Shown: piece after piece, positions 42,201 through 53,069 of the stretch
Layout: each line of letters starts with the position of its first letter
Position numbering within the stretch: the stretch's first letter is position 1
Assembly (NCBI RefSeq): GCF_026151205.1
Contig: NC_087074.1
Span: 2,542,001-2,606,000 of the forward strand
Source of the DNA: Bolinopsis microptera
Taxonomy: Eukaryota; Ctenophora; Tentaculata; Lobata; Bolinopsidae
Length of the DNA stretch: 64,000 nt
Direction: 5' to 3'
Position numbers and translations under genes: made by a program
The notes under the pieces: model-generated
What the model was told of the DNA's origin: nothing
Database searches by the model: none
What the model saw: only the letters and a program-made list of their open reading frames with translations

Positions 42201-43290
42201 TCATTTAATGATCAACACAATCAAATAGAAGAGTTAACAAATAAATAGTTAAACAAAATCAATTTTACATTTAAACAGAATATAAAATCCATATAGTTTA
42301 ATAAACTGTGAAGCTCCAAACGATAACCAGCTAATGACTTCTTCTAGTTCCCCAGTGATTGCTCAAGTCTTTTGACCACCCCCATTGTCACGTGACTAAC
42401 CAAGAGGAAGACGAGAGTAGCCGGTATCTACACTTTCCTCCTCACTGTCCAGCTCCTCCCCACTGGATATCTCCTCCTCGCTGGGATCAGAGTACTCAAA
42501 GTCTGCCACTAGGATAGCGTGCCAGTCTACCGTCTCCTCTACCGTCTCAGTTTCTTCTTCTATCTCTCCTGAAGATACAGGATATCAATCTAAACTATTT
42601 ATAAGATTTCAGCCAGATTAGTACAGAACGAAATATGAATTCCAGCAAGCTAAGTAGTTGTTACATTACTAATGTCACACATTAGTAATGTAACTAATTG
42701 TAACAGTGTTTCGAATATTTGAGTTTTTGAACCCACGTTTGTAAGCTTGATTGACAGGATTCCTTGAGACATGCATGAGGAACTGCATGACACAATACTC
42801 CACATCCACATCCTCCCTTCCTTTAGCATCCTCCTCCCTCCCCTGTGTTAAGTACTCTTCTGTAGCTTCTTGCAGGTCATCTCCCAGATCCTGTTGGGAT
42901 GACACTCGGAACTTCCTTATCAGTCCGTCTATTCTCCTGAAACAAAAGGTGAGATGGGCTTGGGTGGTGCGTTCTGTTAACTTAGTTATTCAAACTGGTC
43001 TGTTATTTTGGTAGATATTCAAACTGAAGCAGATTTGTTGCTAGACGTTTGGTTGTAGTGAAAGGGCTGTTTTTTAATTTCTTTAAAATTCACTGCACAA
43101 CACACCTCTGCACGTCATTTGAATTGATAGATAGATATTTGTTGTTGGGAAGACTTTTCAATGCTGCTGAATGACATTTTTTAAACTGGTGCGATGTTTC
43201 TGAGCATTCTGTTTGTCTTGATACAAGTTCTTTCAATAAGTCATTTTGTGTTTTAGTTCGCTCCACAAAAAACTTAGGGCGTGATGCCAT
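36256..43290 (-). CDS. TUBGCP5: Gamma-tubulin complex component 5 (GCP5), 886 aa, nine exons
   Basis: GCP5 is a specialised subunit of the gamma-tubulin ring complex, which nucleates microtubules at centrosomes. Exons: 43106-43290, 42737-42936, 42401-42568, 39493-39614, 39057-39221, 38495-38647, 38221-38310, 37919-38047, 36256-37704. All have GT..AG borders and sum to 2,661 nt, exactly 887 codons with the stop. Landmarks: EEYLTQGREEDAKG...VMQFLMHVSRNP (GCP5 N-terminal signature), an acidic linker EEEISSGEELDSEEE, LREILTMLQGAPTSFIF, SRTYQAFACAIFMYLQ (GRIP1 region), PLLTTIDTWLSHGDL, and the GRIP2 stretch FPVDIVLDNELLVIYQKVF, LLLQIKYTAW, YTMQRVLHCTGADM. It is somewhat shorter than the human protein (about 1,020 aa) but looks complete. 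The hAT-type element lies in the 2.8-kb intron 3. MTOR follows on the same strand. Confidence 0.95.
38706..38929. mobile_element. MITE, 224 bp, with 9-bp target duplication (MULE-like)
   Basis: Terminal inverted repeats share CGACATCTGTCCGACAGC (left starts GGTAACA, right GATTGGG on the inverse strand). CTCATTTAC is duplicated at 38697-38705 and 38930-38938. A 9-bp duplication points to the Mutator superfamily. The interior has further CGAC..TGTCCGA motifs. It lies in a TUBGCP5 intron, about 60 bp from an exon. Confidence 0.85.
39648..41819. mobile_element. Non-autonomous hAT-type element, 2,172 bp, copy 1
   Basis: The ends are CAGAGGCACATATTAGG and its exact inverse, flanked by perfect 8-bp duplications TTGTGGTA (39640-39647 and 41820-41827). 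An 8-bp duplication plus CAG ends indicates hAT. Subterminal regions are rich in CCGCACA/GCGGAAA motifs. A second pair of long inverted arms (about 40300-40445 and 41240-41405) makes it foldback-like. No transposase frame is present. It inserted 33 bp from the 3' splice site of TUBGCP5 intron 3. Two related, noisier copies lie at 53.1-54.4 and 58.1-60.4 kb. Confidence 0.92.
39870..40150. repeat. 23-bp tandem repeat inside the hAT element
   Basis: About 11-12 copies of a unit containing GGGACCGTGACCCAGGCC followed by CTTTC, with a single diverged stretch holding two CCACGTGACCC motifs near 40010. The same array, with many small indels, recurs in the third element copy near 58330-58620. Confidence 0.93.
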
Positions 43291-44003
43291 TCACTGCAAG
43301 ATAATATTTAGTTTAGTGGTAAACAAGGTCTATTGGCAACATAAATCTAGGAAATCTAAACTTCATAAATATTCAAAAGATTCTGGATGCCATAAAACAA
43401 ATATCTGATCAACATATTATAGAATTTGTTAAAACTAAAGCAAAAAAGAAAACTCATAACGAGTTAAGCACAGGTTTTACTCAGATTTGAAATCCCTACA
43501 AAATTGTTAGGTTTTGAAGCAAATTTGTACAACTTTTTAGACACTTTGAACGGAAATTTGTTTTTCTTTCTATATTGTTGAAGATATGACCAATGATGGA
43601 CTGGTTTTCAAAGTTGTTGGGTCACGTTTAAACAAATTAGTTTTGATGGCTTATACTGCTGGATAAACACTGAATTCTCTCTTAAAATATTCTCTAAAAC
43701 TTTGTTTCCTCATATTCGTAATAAATTAGCTAATACTACAAACAATATCATAATAATATAACAAACGCACCGTACAAAAGTAGGGCTCTCAAAAATTTAC
43801 AAAACAATTCTTAAACCTAAATGTGCTGTAAATGGAACACAGAGGGTCACTGCAGTTGTAACAGGCTGGCTCATAATCAAACCCTGGAGGCTTGAATCTT
43901 GATCCAATGTTTAAGACCAATTATGATATTTCACTCAGTAAACATTAACTGAAAAATATTTTCACAAGTTCAATGAAAATTGCTTGCTTTGCACACAACG
44001 TCT
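43291..44003. other. Intergenic region between the OCIAD-like gene and TUBGCP5
   Basis: AT-rich, with no recognisable coding, RNA or repeat feature. It must include the 3' end of the OCIAD-like transcript and the promoter of TUBGCP5; neither motif could be assigned. Confidence 0.4.
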
Positions 44004-44678
44004 TTAAACGTCTTCAATGATATCACCATATTTGTTTCGCCTCACATGCTTAGATGGGATCTCAGCAGGTGGTAAGCTGTAAGATTTCGAGTTATCAAAA
44101 TCTCGCCCTTTATAACTTGAGTGAGTATTTCTATCTGCATCAAATGCTTTCAAACCGATATCAGTTTCATGGGTTGTGTGGTCGATTTGCTCTTCATGTG
44201 TGTCTATCGGCTTCACTTCTGTGGGCACACTACTAGGATATACCATATCAGAAGCACTTTGGGACATCATTTGGTCAAAATTCATAATACCCTCTGCCTT
44301 TAATCGTTGATCAAATATTTTCATAACTTCGTCTTTTATTGGTGAGGGTGGTAAACTCCTTACCCTGGGTAAACAAACACCTCGTCCATAAATAGAGCGG
44401 GCAGTAGTAAATGCACCAAATGCAACGCCAAACTTGATTACTGAACTCCATGACTTCATAGTAGCATTTCCCTTTGTCGAAATGTAATTTCCAGCTAGTT
44501 TGAAGGCAAGATATCCAGTTCCAGAGGACACAATAGTGCTTTCTAACAAACATCTAAGAACAGAATTGGCTACTTCCTTTTCCTGAGGGGTAAGATTTTT
44601 GGGGTCAAATCCTAGCGATCCTGGCACATTTGGTAGTTTGGTGCTGTCATTAATTACTCCATTTTCTTCTTTTTCCAT
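44004..44678 (-). CDS. OCIA domain-containing protein 1-like, 224 aa
   Basis: The start chosen is the ATG at 44678 (MEKEENGVINDSTKL): a CTCAG acceptor-like site lies 15 bases upstream and the decayed paralogue keeps the same AAAATGG context, so the extra upstream residues of the open frame are probably intronic. Residues 30-120 resemble the OCIA domain: LTPQEKEV, a Cys-Leu-Leu-Glu-Ser segment, a hydrophobic stretch with SVIKFGVAFGAFTTARSIYG, then GVCLPRVRSLPPSPI. The end RRNKYGDIIEDV resembles the conserved NKYGDTWDE end of OCIAD1. OCIAD proteins are small membrane-associated proteins of mitochondria and endosomes. The similarity is moderate, so family assignment is likely rather than certain. 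It lies 0.7 kb upstream of TUBGCP5 on the same strand. Confidence 0.7.
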   Translation of the reverse strand: MEKEENGVINDSTKLPNVPGSLGFDPKNLTPQEKEVANSVLRCLLESTIVSSGTGYLAFKLAGNYISTKGNATMKSWSSVIKFGVAFGAFTTARSIYGRGVCLPRVRSLPPSPIKDEVMKIFDQRLKAEGIMNFDQMMSQSASDMVYPSSVPTEVKPIDTHEEQIDHTTHETDIGLKAFDADRNTHSSYKGRDFDNSKSYSLPPAEIPSKHVRRNKYGDIIEDV

Positions 44679-44919
44679 TTTATAGCCTATTTCCTGAGAA
44701 TATTGATTGCAATCTAGTATGTTTAGAGAACTTGTCATAATATACAATCAAATAGACAATAGACATGGGAAGAAAATATAGTATAGTACACTCAGCTTCA
44801 GTGTATTTAATTTGGGGGGGGGGGGGGGGGGGGGGTGTCATGTCCGCCTATGTCCGCCTATGTCCTGTCCTTTTTGGATTCTATGAGACAACAGACGTGT
44901 TTTTTGGGACATTGGCGGA

Positions 44920-45095
44920 CACGGACGGACATTGGCGGACTCGGACGGACATTGGCGGACTCGGACGGACATTGGCGGACTCGGACGGACATTGCCGGAC
45001 TTGGACGGACATTGGCGGACTCGGACGGAAATTGGCGGACTTGGATGGACATTGGTGGACATTAGCGGACATTGGTGGACATTAGCGGACAAACA
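44920..45095 (+). repeat. 20-bp tandem repeat (GGACATTGGCGGACTCGGAC)
   Basis: About nine copies, progressively decaying into GGACATTAGCGGACATTGGT and ending in GCGGACAAACATT. The same terminal module occurs at 7925-7985 in the MTOR intron. All long frames here are repeat artefacts. Confidence 0.93.
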
Positions 45096-45099
45096 TTTT

Positions 45100-46645
45100 G
45101 AGGACTGAAGAGTACTGAAGAGTACTGAAGGGTACTGAGGAGGATGGCTGAGAAGGATGGCTGAGGAGGATGGCTGAGGAGGATGACTGAAGCGGATGAC
45201 TGAGGAGGATGACTGAAGAGGATGACTGAAGAGGATGACTGGGGAGGATGACTGAGAGGGAGGAGAAGGATCAGGAAGACCCAGGAGGAGGAGGACCCAG
45301 AAGGAGGACTGAGGAGGATGACTGAGGAGGACTGAGAAGGAGGAGGACTGAGAAGGAGGAGGACTGAGGAGGATGGCTGAGGAGGACGGCTGAGGAGGAT
45401 GACTGAGAGGGAGGAGGAGGAGGAAGAGGAGGAAGAGGACTGAGGGGGAGGAGGAGAAGGACTGAGGAGGAGAAGGAGGACCCAGGAGGAGGAGGACCCA
45501 GGAGGAGGAGGACCCAGGAGGAGGAGGACCCAGGAGGAGGACCCAGGAGGAGGACCCAGGAAAAGGCCCCAGGAGGAGGAGAACTGTTGAGGACTGATGA
45601 GGAGGACTGAGGACGAGGAGGAGGAGTAGGAGGAGGACTGAGGAGGGGAGGAGGAAGAGTAGGAGGAGGACTGAGGAGGGGAAGAGGAAGAGGACTGGGG
45701 AGGATCAGGAAGACCCAGGAGGACCCATGAGGAGGAGGAGGAGGACCCAGGAGGAGGAGGAGGACTGAGGAGGACTGAGGAGGAGGACTGACGATGACTG
45801 AGAAGGAGGAGGACTGAGGAGTACTGAGGAGGATGGCTGAGGAGGATGGCTGGGGAGGATGGCTGAGGAGGATGACTGAGGAGGATGACTGAGAGGGAGG
45901 AGGAGGAGGACTCAGGAGGAGGACTCAGAAGGAAGAGGAGGAGGACTCAGGAGGAGGACTCAGGAGGAGGACTTAGGAGGAAGACTTAGGAGAAATGAGA
46001 AGGAGGACTGAGGAGAACTGAGAAGGAGGAGGAGGAGGAGGACTGAATAGGAGGAGGAGAAGGAGGGGGACTGGGAGAGGACTGGGGAGGAGGAGGACTG
46101 ATGAGAAGGATGAGGAGGAGGACCCAGGAGGACTGAGGACCGAGGAGGAAGAGGATAAGGATGAAGAGGAGGAGGACCCAGGAGGAGGAGGACTGAGGAT
46201 GAGGACTGAGGAGGACTGAGGAGGATGGCTGAGGAGGATGACTGAGAGGGAAGAGGAGGAGGAGGAGGAGGATGACTCAGGAGGAGGAGGAGGACTGAGG
46301 AGGACTAGGAAGGAGGAGGAGGAGGAGGACTGAATAGGAGGAGGAGGAGGGGGACTGGGGGAGGACTGAGGAGGAGGATGGAGGACTGAGGAGAAGGATG
46401 AGGAGGAGGACTGAGGAGGACTGAGGAGGAAGAGGAGGAGGATGAAGAGGAGGAGGAGGACCCAGGAGGAGGACCCAGGAGGAGGACTCAGGAGGAGGAG
46501 GAGGACTGGGGAGGAGAAGGACTGTCGAGGACTGATGAGGAGGACTGAGGACGAGAAGGAGGAGTAGGAGGAGGACTGAGGAGGGGAGGAGGAAGAGGAC
46601 TGAGGAAAATCAGGAAGACCCAGGGGGAGGAGGAAGAGTAGGAGG
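45100..46645 (+). repeat. Polypurine (GGA/GAG) tract, about 1.5 kb
   Basis: Nearly continuous purines on the plus strand, built from GGAGGA, GACTGAGGA, GACCCAGGA and GATGACTGA blocks. The 273-residue Ser/Pro/Leu frame on the minus strand (45973-46794) is the translated repeat and not a gene. Confidence 0.95.
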
Positions 46646-47459
46646 AGGAAGCATCTAAATGTTATTTCCATTTTTGTCCGTTTTTGTCCATTTTTGTCCG
46701 CTCTATTTTTTGTCCGTTTTGAAAATATAGGGTACCGAACGGACAAAAAACATGATCCCCCATAACAGCAAAAATTGAACATTTTATTTAGCAATTTAGG
46801 TGTCCATTGATGTCCGCCTATGTCCGCCTATGCATATGTCCGTCTATGTCCGCCTATGTCCGTCTATGTCCGCCTATGTCCTGTCCTTTTTGGATTCTAT
46901 GAGACAAGCGGACATAGACGGACGTGACACCCCCCCCCCCCCCCCCCAATATAACAGGTAGAATTCGGTGACATTTTTTCGGTCCCAATTTGGACCATTT
47001 TACGGTCTTTAATTTATGAGGCAACTTTAATTTTTCCATTTTGAAGCCTATTTTAATTTAAAGACTTTGCCTTTATAAAAATCGCGTCTTATAAAAACAA
47101 ACTGAGTGTACTGTACAGTATACAACAGTGATGTCCCTCCTAATAATTGTTCTAATGAGGTGTTGGTACAACAAGAAGTAGGAAACAATAAACTTCTAGG
47201 ACAAAGATTAAGGAATCCAGAGGCTTAACAAACATGAAAACAGAAATTGTTGGAACCTTTTTGTCTTGTGGTGTCAAAAAGAGCGGCGTTGTATGGAATA
47301 CATTGTAAATTTTAAGCAGAACTTCATGTAACTGACCTAACTTTAAATTCGAATTTATTAAAACGAAATTTACTTTTATTTAAAGATAAAATGTAACACA
47401 GAATATAACAGTAAAATGAAAATAAGAATAAAAATTCCAAGCTGAAGACTAGATTTATA

Positions 47460-47961
47460 TCATCTTTATCTGCTTCACATCTGCGGGCAGAATTCTAGGA
47501 CTAACCACATTAGAAGCGCTGTGGGATTCAATTTCATGTTTCACAATACGTATGGCCAATAAAATATAGCTGATCAGTGATCAAATATGTTCATAAATAA
47601 GTCCCTTATTCCCCGTATCTGTGAGGGTTGTGTTGCAGGTTCTGCACTCTAGGTAAACAAACACCTCTTTCATACATACTGCGAGCTAACCAAAATACAA
47701 CAATTCCAACACCGATACTAATTACTGTATTCCTTGACTTCATGGTTTGAGTTCCATTATCTGCTATGTAATTTCAATTCTAGTCAGTCTTAAAGCAAGA
47801 AATGAAGATACAGAAGACACTAAAGTTCTTTCATACAAACATCGAAGATTGGGATTAGTTTCCTCAGTATCCTGAGATGTGTTATTTTGGGAATCGACAC
47901 CTACATTTGCAGCTGAAGGTTTGATAGTTTCGTTTTTCAATCCATGTTCTTTAACATCCAT
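47460..47961 (-). pseudogene. Decayed duplicate of the OCIAD1-like gene
   Basis: The frame from ATG 47961 (MDVKEHGLKNETIK) reaches LRCLYERTLVSSVSSFLALRL, parallel to LRCLLESTIVSSGTGYLAFKL in the intact gene. A frameshift near 47780 then moves to a second frame with NYIADNGTQTMKSRNTVIS and ARSMYERGVCLPRVQNL, ending at a stop at 47607. Homology continues without an open frame to about 47460 (HSASNVVSPRILPADVK). The match includes the acceptor-like TTTTTAG before the start, so it is a DNA-level duplicate, not a retrocopy. Confidence 0.85.
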
Positions 47962-48689
47962 TTTAAAGACTATTTCTAAAAATATTGTAACACGTAATGA
48001 AGAAAATTTGTATGGGTGGAAATTGTTACAGTAAGAAAAGCCATTTTTCTGCTACAGGTTTGGCGACCTAACAAATCATTGGACACAATAGTATGATATA
48101 TGTAAGGATCTGGGATCCCCATCGAAATACAAATGAGGCCTGATCAGTCAAATTCCTGATGTTTGAAAAAGCTTAATAAGGCTTTGCAACAGCTGCCACA
48201 ACCTTAACAGGGGCCAATAACAAACCCCCTTGTACCAATATAAGACTGGTGGTAAATTTATTGCTTCTTTAGCAAACGGCTTGAGCCTATTAAGGTAGAA
48301 AACCATGTTACCTCCTAGTCAACTGCTCGCTCTACTCATCAGAAGTTAGGGAAAATTTAACCTCCATGGAGTCGTTTACATATATTACGTAATCATTTTT
48401 TGGAATATTTTTTAGTTTTAATACACATAGCTATTGTGTCAAAATTACACTAGCGTAATCATTCGGAAACACCCCTCCCCCCCCCTCCCCCCTGGCCTTA
48501 GCTGATTACGTAATATGTGAACGACCCCCATCCCGAAAGCACCAATGACCTAGCCGGTATGCTCTCGGATAAAACTCGGTTGTATCACGTTGCGACCCCC
48601 ACGGTTGTTTCACTATGGTGAAACTTTATCGTCCTGATGATACAGGGGGAGCCGCGCACTCGTGCACGGCGGGTCATACAACATATGAC
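47962..48689. other. Intergenic, no gene seen
   Basis: AT-rich sequence with a C-rich patch at 48475-48495. From about 48580 it carries GTATCACGTTGCGACCCC and GCCGCGCACTCG motifs shared with 50690-50780 and, inverted, 52620-52700. No coding exon recognised. Confidence 0.4.
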
Positions 48690-49420
48690 AATTCGGCGGG
48701 TAGTTGATGCACTGATCACAAGCAAGAGCCACTTTGGTCTACTTGCTGTGAGATGTCTCAGCTACATGGGTTGGGGGTCCCCCCTTTTTTTTCTTTTTTT
48801 TCAAATGGTAGAAAATTTGTAAAAACCAGGCTAGAAACTAAAACCCTTTGTAATCTATAAAACGGTCAACTAAAAATAACATTTCACAAAATCACTTCAC
48901 AACAACAAGTGGTTCAGCTGCCCTCCCCCATCAAATACTCCCCAACCTTTTATAATCTAGGAGTGTTGATCAGGTTAAGGTCCAAATCACTTATTGCAGT
49001 GATTGGAAAAATTGTGACACCTCTGTAACCCCTGATAAAGATAAAAACAAGTTCTGAGCAGATCGAATCGCAGTCTGTATCTGATAAACGACATTTCATC
49101 ACAGTACCTTTCCACTTAAATATTGGCTTCATTTAACCTTACCTGGCACGACAGTCCCTATGCACGGCGCTCTTTTCAAGCTTCCTGAGAGAAGTTCACC
49201 AAACCATGTGCTTTCGCGCCGCTGCGGGCGCAAGCCACTGCAAGCGCAAGGGCTCTGGATCATGGATAGAGCATTACTGGGCCACGCTCAGCTTGTCATT
49301 CCGCCTTTTAAAAAAAAGGGGGGGGGGACCCCCAACCCATGTAGCTGAGACACCTCACATCAAGTAGACCAAAGTGGCGTTTGCTTGTGAACGGTGCGTC
49401 AATCTATGTTTATAAACATG
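48690..49420. repeat. Inverted-repeat (foldback) unit
   Basis: Arms at about 48705-48795 and 49310-49410 match in inverse orientation: GCCACTTTGGTCTACTTG, GTCTCAGCTACATGGGTTGG and GGGTCCCCCC followed by a T-run. About 500 bp separate them, with no recognisable coding content. Confidence 0.8.
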
Positions 49421-51018
49421 ATAGCCTGAGGTACCCAGGTAAGATAGACTATAGAGCAATGAGAGAAAGTAAAAAGTAAAGTAAAAATTATGACATAACA
49501 TCATCACTAATGTCTACAAAATATCATTGCACGTCACATGGAAAAATATACAGTAACTATTTCTCCATCAAATTTAAAAGTAATAATTTATCAAATATCA
49601 ATCATGAATAACAACAACATTAAAAATTTAATTTATTCATACTTCCCAATGGAGTAAAGATTTATAAAACGTTTCTTTGCTACATAAGGATGAAACCACA
49701 AATAATCATTGTGTTTTTCCTTATTACTGATATAACTGGCACCTTCAATTCTTGTTAAAACTTTAACGGGTGATACTCTTAAAATATCTGTTCCATATAT
49801 TGGACCGTCGACGAGTCCAACTCGGCGCGCGTCCTGGTAGGTTGTAAACCTACAAGTTAAAACTTCTTTCGAAACATTCCAAAAATGAAATTCATTTGCA
49901 AAGAGAAGCAAACTTTTAATTTGTTTTATTAATAGACTAGCGAGCTAGGTAACATTAAACCATGGGCTTGTAGCGCGATGCACTACTGGGTCGCGCGCGC
50001 GCATCCAATAATGCTTCTCACAACCACAGATCTTATGCAGATCGGCGAGATGCAAAGGATTGACATTGTGAATCAAACCATGGGCCGTCACGTACTACTG
50101 GTCAGTCCATACTCACATATTACTATAGGACAACAAAATCAAATTAAACCCTGCAAATTCGATTGTTTAATACTATCTTAACATTTAAATTTTTGTATAT
50201 TTAATTTTATCAGTCATTTGCTATATTAATAAATGTTTTTCTTTCCTTTAAAGTTCGCAAGGCGCGCTTGACATACGTTGCATGCCACTTTTCGCGCGCC
50301 CCCAGAAACCCTTACTGGTAGGGGCCTAACTTCGAAAATAAAAAAGATAGAAACGTCTGGTTTTGAACAAAATGTTCGCCTTGTAAAAATAACGTTTCCC
50401 CCCAGGGGGAAAATTCAAAACAATGTAGATTTTGAATTATCGCGAAAAGTCTTATTTTGGGCCTTATAAAAGTACACAGCTTTAACTTTGCGGATTCCTG
50501 TACTGTGATTGGCTGAATTGTGTCACGTGCTAGCTGTTTGAACAGTGGAATGCGCCACGCGTGCAAATCATGCTTGATGTCGCGCGCGAGGTCGAGCCGT
50601 CTGTTTAAATTAAACCAACTCTAGTACCACCGCCAGCCAGTAACTTTTCCTGGGAACAATTTACCAATCAACTTTATCAATCAGCTTGTATCACGTCGTG
50701 ACGCCCCATTTTCAGTTCATTTAGTGGAAGTATCCGGGCGAAAGCCACGATACAGCCGGCCGCGCACTCGAGCGCGGCGAGTTTACAACTTGCTTTATCC
50801 AAAGCCCTGGCCTTGCGCTTGCAGTAGCGCGCGCCCGTAATTTTTTATAACTACATTTATGGATATTTATACTCCACATTCACTTGTAGCGCGATTCAAT
50901 ATTAAGCCTTGTAGGTTTATAACCTACCAGGACGCGCGCAGAGTTTGGAACAAATATTTTACGAGTATCATCCGTTAATACTAAGCCGCGCATCAAAAGG
51001 AAGTTAGTGTAATATTTC

Positions 51019-51077
51019 GTTAGGGTTAGGGTTTAAGCATATGCTTTAGTTAAGGATCGGGTTAGGGTTAGGGTTGG
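51019..51077 (+). repeat. Interstitial telomere-like TTAGGG repeats
   Basis: Two short runs, GTTAGGGTTAGGGTTT and GGGTTAGGGTTAGGGTTGGG, lie 25 bp apart. They match the animal telomere repeat but are only 2-3 units each. Confidence 0.7.
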
Positions 51078-52389
51078 GATCAAATTAAAGGGTTAAGGTT
51101 TCGAGTAGTCGTTCAGGACCAGCTATAGAACGGGTTGAAAAAGTCACGTGACAGTCAAGTGTAACTGTAAAGTGATTAATCATCATCCACAACGTAGATT
51201 TTGAATAATCGCAAAAAGTTTTATTTTAGGCCTTCTAATAGTGCGCAGCTTTAACTTTTCGGATTCTTGTTCTCTGATTGGCTGAATCGTATCACGTGGT
51301 ACGTGGTGAAATTGCATTCTTGGAATGTTTGAAGCGTGCAAATGCAATGAACTTATCAGAAAGGGGCTGGTTCTCGTATCAGCCACTGCGATACCATATT
51401 CACCATAATTGGATCGGTAGTCTTTTAATAAGTTTCACGTTTTTGTGTTTTCAGTCAAGACTTTTCCTCATCGCATCATGACTAATATGCACGGAGTACT
51501 ATATGGCTACTGGTGCGGAGTTTGTTGACCACCACTATTGTGCACCAACGAAATATATCCATTATATTGGTTCTGATGTAATGAGGGACAGTTTAAACTT
51601 CAAAAGTTTGAGAGCTGGAAGATTAAACAATTGGTAAGGTCGTTAAATTCAACCCTCGGTGCAAGACCGACGATAATGAAACTTTTAGATCATTAAACAA
51701 TGTAGTTGAGATTTGAAGCTAAAGGATTGAGACAAATGAACGAGCGAGGACTATTGTTATGCAGCTGTTACGTACCGACTCAAAAACGGCTGAATCCCCG
51801 CCTAGAAAGAAAACTCATTCCACATTTTACTTAGTTATAAATTACTTCGACTTGGCGATTCAAATTTGTTTACTCCTAGCAATGGGAATGTTTAAAGTAT
51901 CTCCAGAGGTTCTCAGTTGTCGGGGATATGTAATGATTGGTTCTTAGTTGTCAGAGCTGATTGCATTTCCCAAGCTAGCATGTTAATTACTGGGCGGCGC
52001 TCAGCCTGTCATTCCGCCGAATCTTTATTCGTTTATAAACATATAACAATTATAGCCTGGGGTCCCCAGGTAAGCATGTTAATTATTAATTAGTTAACTA
52101 GGTAAAATTGACAGGTTCTTAGTTGTTCGTCAGCCGAATCAAGTGAGGTGGATAATTGAGCCTAGTTGAGAAATAATTAAACATTTTTTCTTAAAGATAG
52201 ATTTAATTGTTATACCATATACAGGGTGGGCCAAAATTCAGTGTGCAAATGTTGGCCTTAATAGCTCAGTCACTAAATGCCCAATTGAAATAATTTTTTC
52301 CGGTATGACTTATATTCGTGCTCATTTTTTCAAATGAAGGTTCATTTTTGCATTTATTTGATAGTTTGCGGCGAGATGCGCTACTGTGC

Positions 52390-52960
52390 CTCGCCGAGCT
52401 GCGATGAATTGACATCGTCAATTAAGGATAATCGGATCGAGCTCAATTTTATTAAATTTTGTTGGGCCATTCGAATTAAGTTTGTCCTGAAAAAATTAGA
52501 ATTGTAGCTTCTCAGATGACCGAGATACGAAAATAACGAGTTTATTGATTACGTGTGATCAGGTGATTGGTTAACCTAATCACGTGATCAGGTGACCCCG
52601 TTAACCACCCCGTTAAACATTTGTCATACGTTGTATGACCCGCCTGTATCGTCAGGACTCAGGACCATAGTGAAACGACCATGGGGGTCACAACGTGATA
52701 CAATTAAACATTACGGGAATCGTAAAGGCTGCCCTATTACGGTGTCGTGTCACGGTGTCGTGTCACGGTGTCACATAATCACCCATTCAATTTTGTTAAC
52801 GAGATACACAAAATGCTTGATGACTTCGTCATTTCTAACCCGTTTTGCCTATTTTTTTCAGATCAGATGCAACATTTAATAATCTACCGTCTCTGAAAAA
52901 TATTAGGCGTCCAGCATGTTCAGAAAGAACAATATAGGTGTTCTAAAATATTCAAAATTT
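52390..52960. repeat. Dispersed repeat, copy 2 (inverse of 22975-23400)
   Basis: Shares GTAGCTTCTCAGATGACCGA, GTGTGATCAGGTGATTGG, TTTTGTTAACGAGATACA, TCAGATCAGATGCAAC and AACAATATAGGTG with copy 1 on the opposite strand. An extra block at about 52610-52740 matches the 48.6-kb repeat in inverse orientation, so one repeat has inserted into the other or been rearranged with it. Confidence 0.75.
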
Positions 52961-53069
52961 CAAATTTTGGCGACGGAATCCTTGTAGGTTTACCACCTAC
53001 CAGGACGCGCGCCGAGTTGGACTCGTCGACGGTCCTTCCAATATATGGAACAGATATTTTGATGTGTCG

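Larger units (their letters stand above)
44814..46947. mobile_element. Repeat element with G-run/C-run inverted ends
   Basis: The left end is a run of about 22 G then TGTCATGTCCGCC; the right end is the inverse, GGACGTGACA then about 18 C. Both ends also carry TATGTCCTGTCCTTTTTGG and ATTCTATGAGACA in the same orientation. A partial copy of the left end lies at 8816. The interior is a 20-bp repeat and a long polypurine tract. No coding region or clear target duplication is visible, so the class is unknown. Confidence 0.55.
49755..53065. repeat. Complex of GC-rich dispersed and inverted repeats
   Basis: A module with GTAGGTTTATAACCTACC, AGGACGCGCGC and a GAACA(G/A)ATATTTT tail occurs at 50905-50985 and 52981-53065 and inverted at 49760-49860. 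A second module of about 115 bp (TTTTGAATTATCGCGAAAAG ... TGATTGGCTGAATTGTGTCA) is directly repeated at 50405-50530 and 51180-51300. Many GCGCGC runs occur. No coding exon is recognisable in this 3.3-kb stretch. Confidence 0.7.

Noticed and set aside
44838-45092. Frames rich in Val-Arg-Gln-Cys-Pro-Ser
   Set aside because: Translation of the 20-bp GGACATTGGCGGAC repeat.
45973-46794. 273-residue Ser/Pro-rich open frame on the minus strand
   Set aside because: It is the translation of the GGA/GAG polypurine repeat and shows no start context, domain or non-repeat composition.
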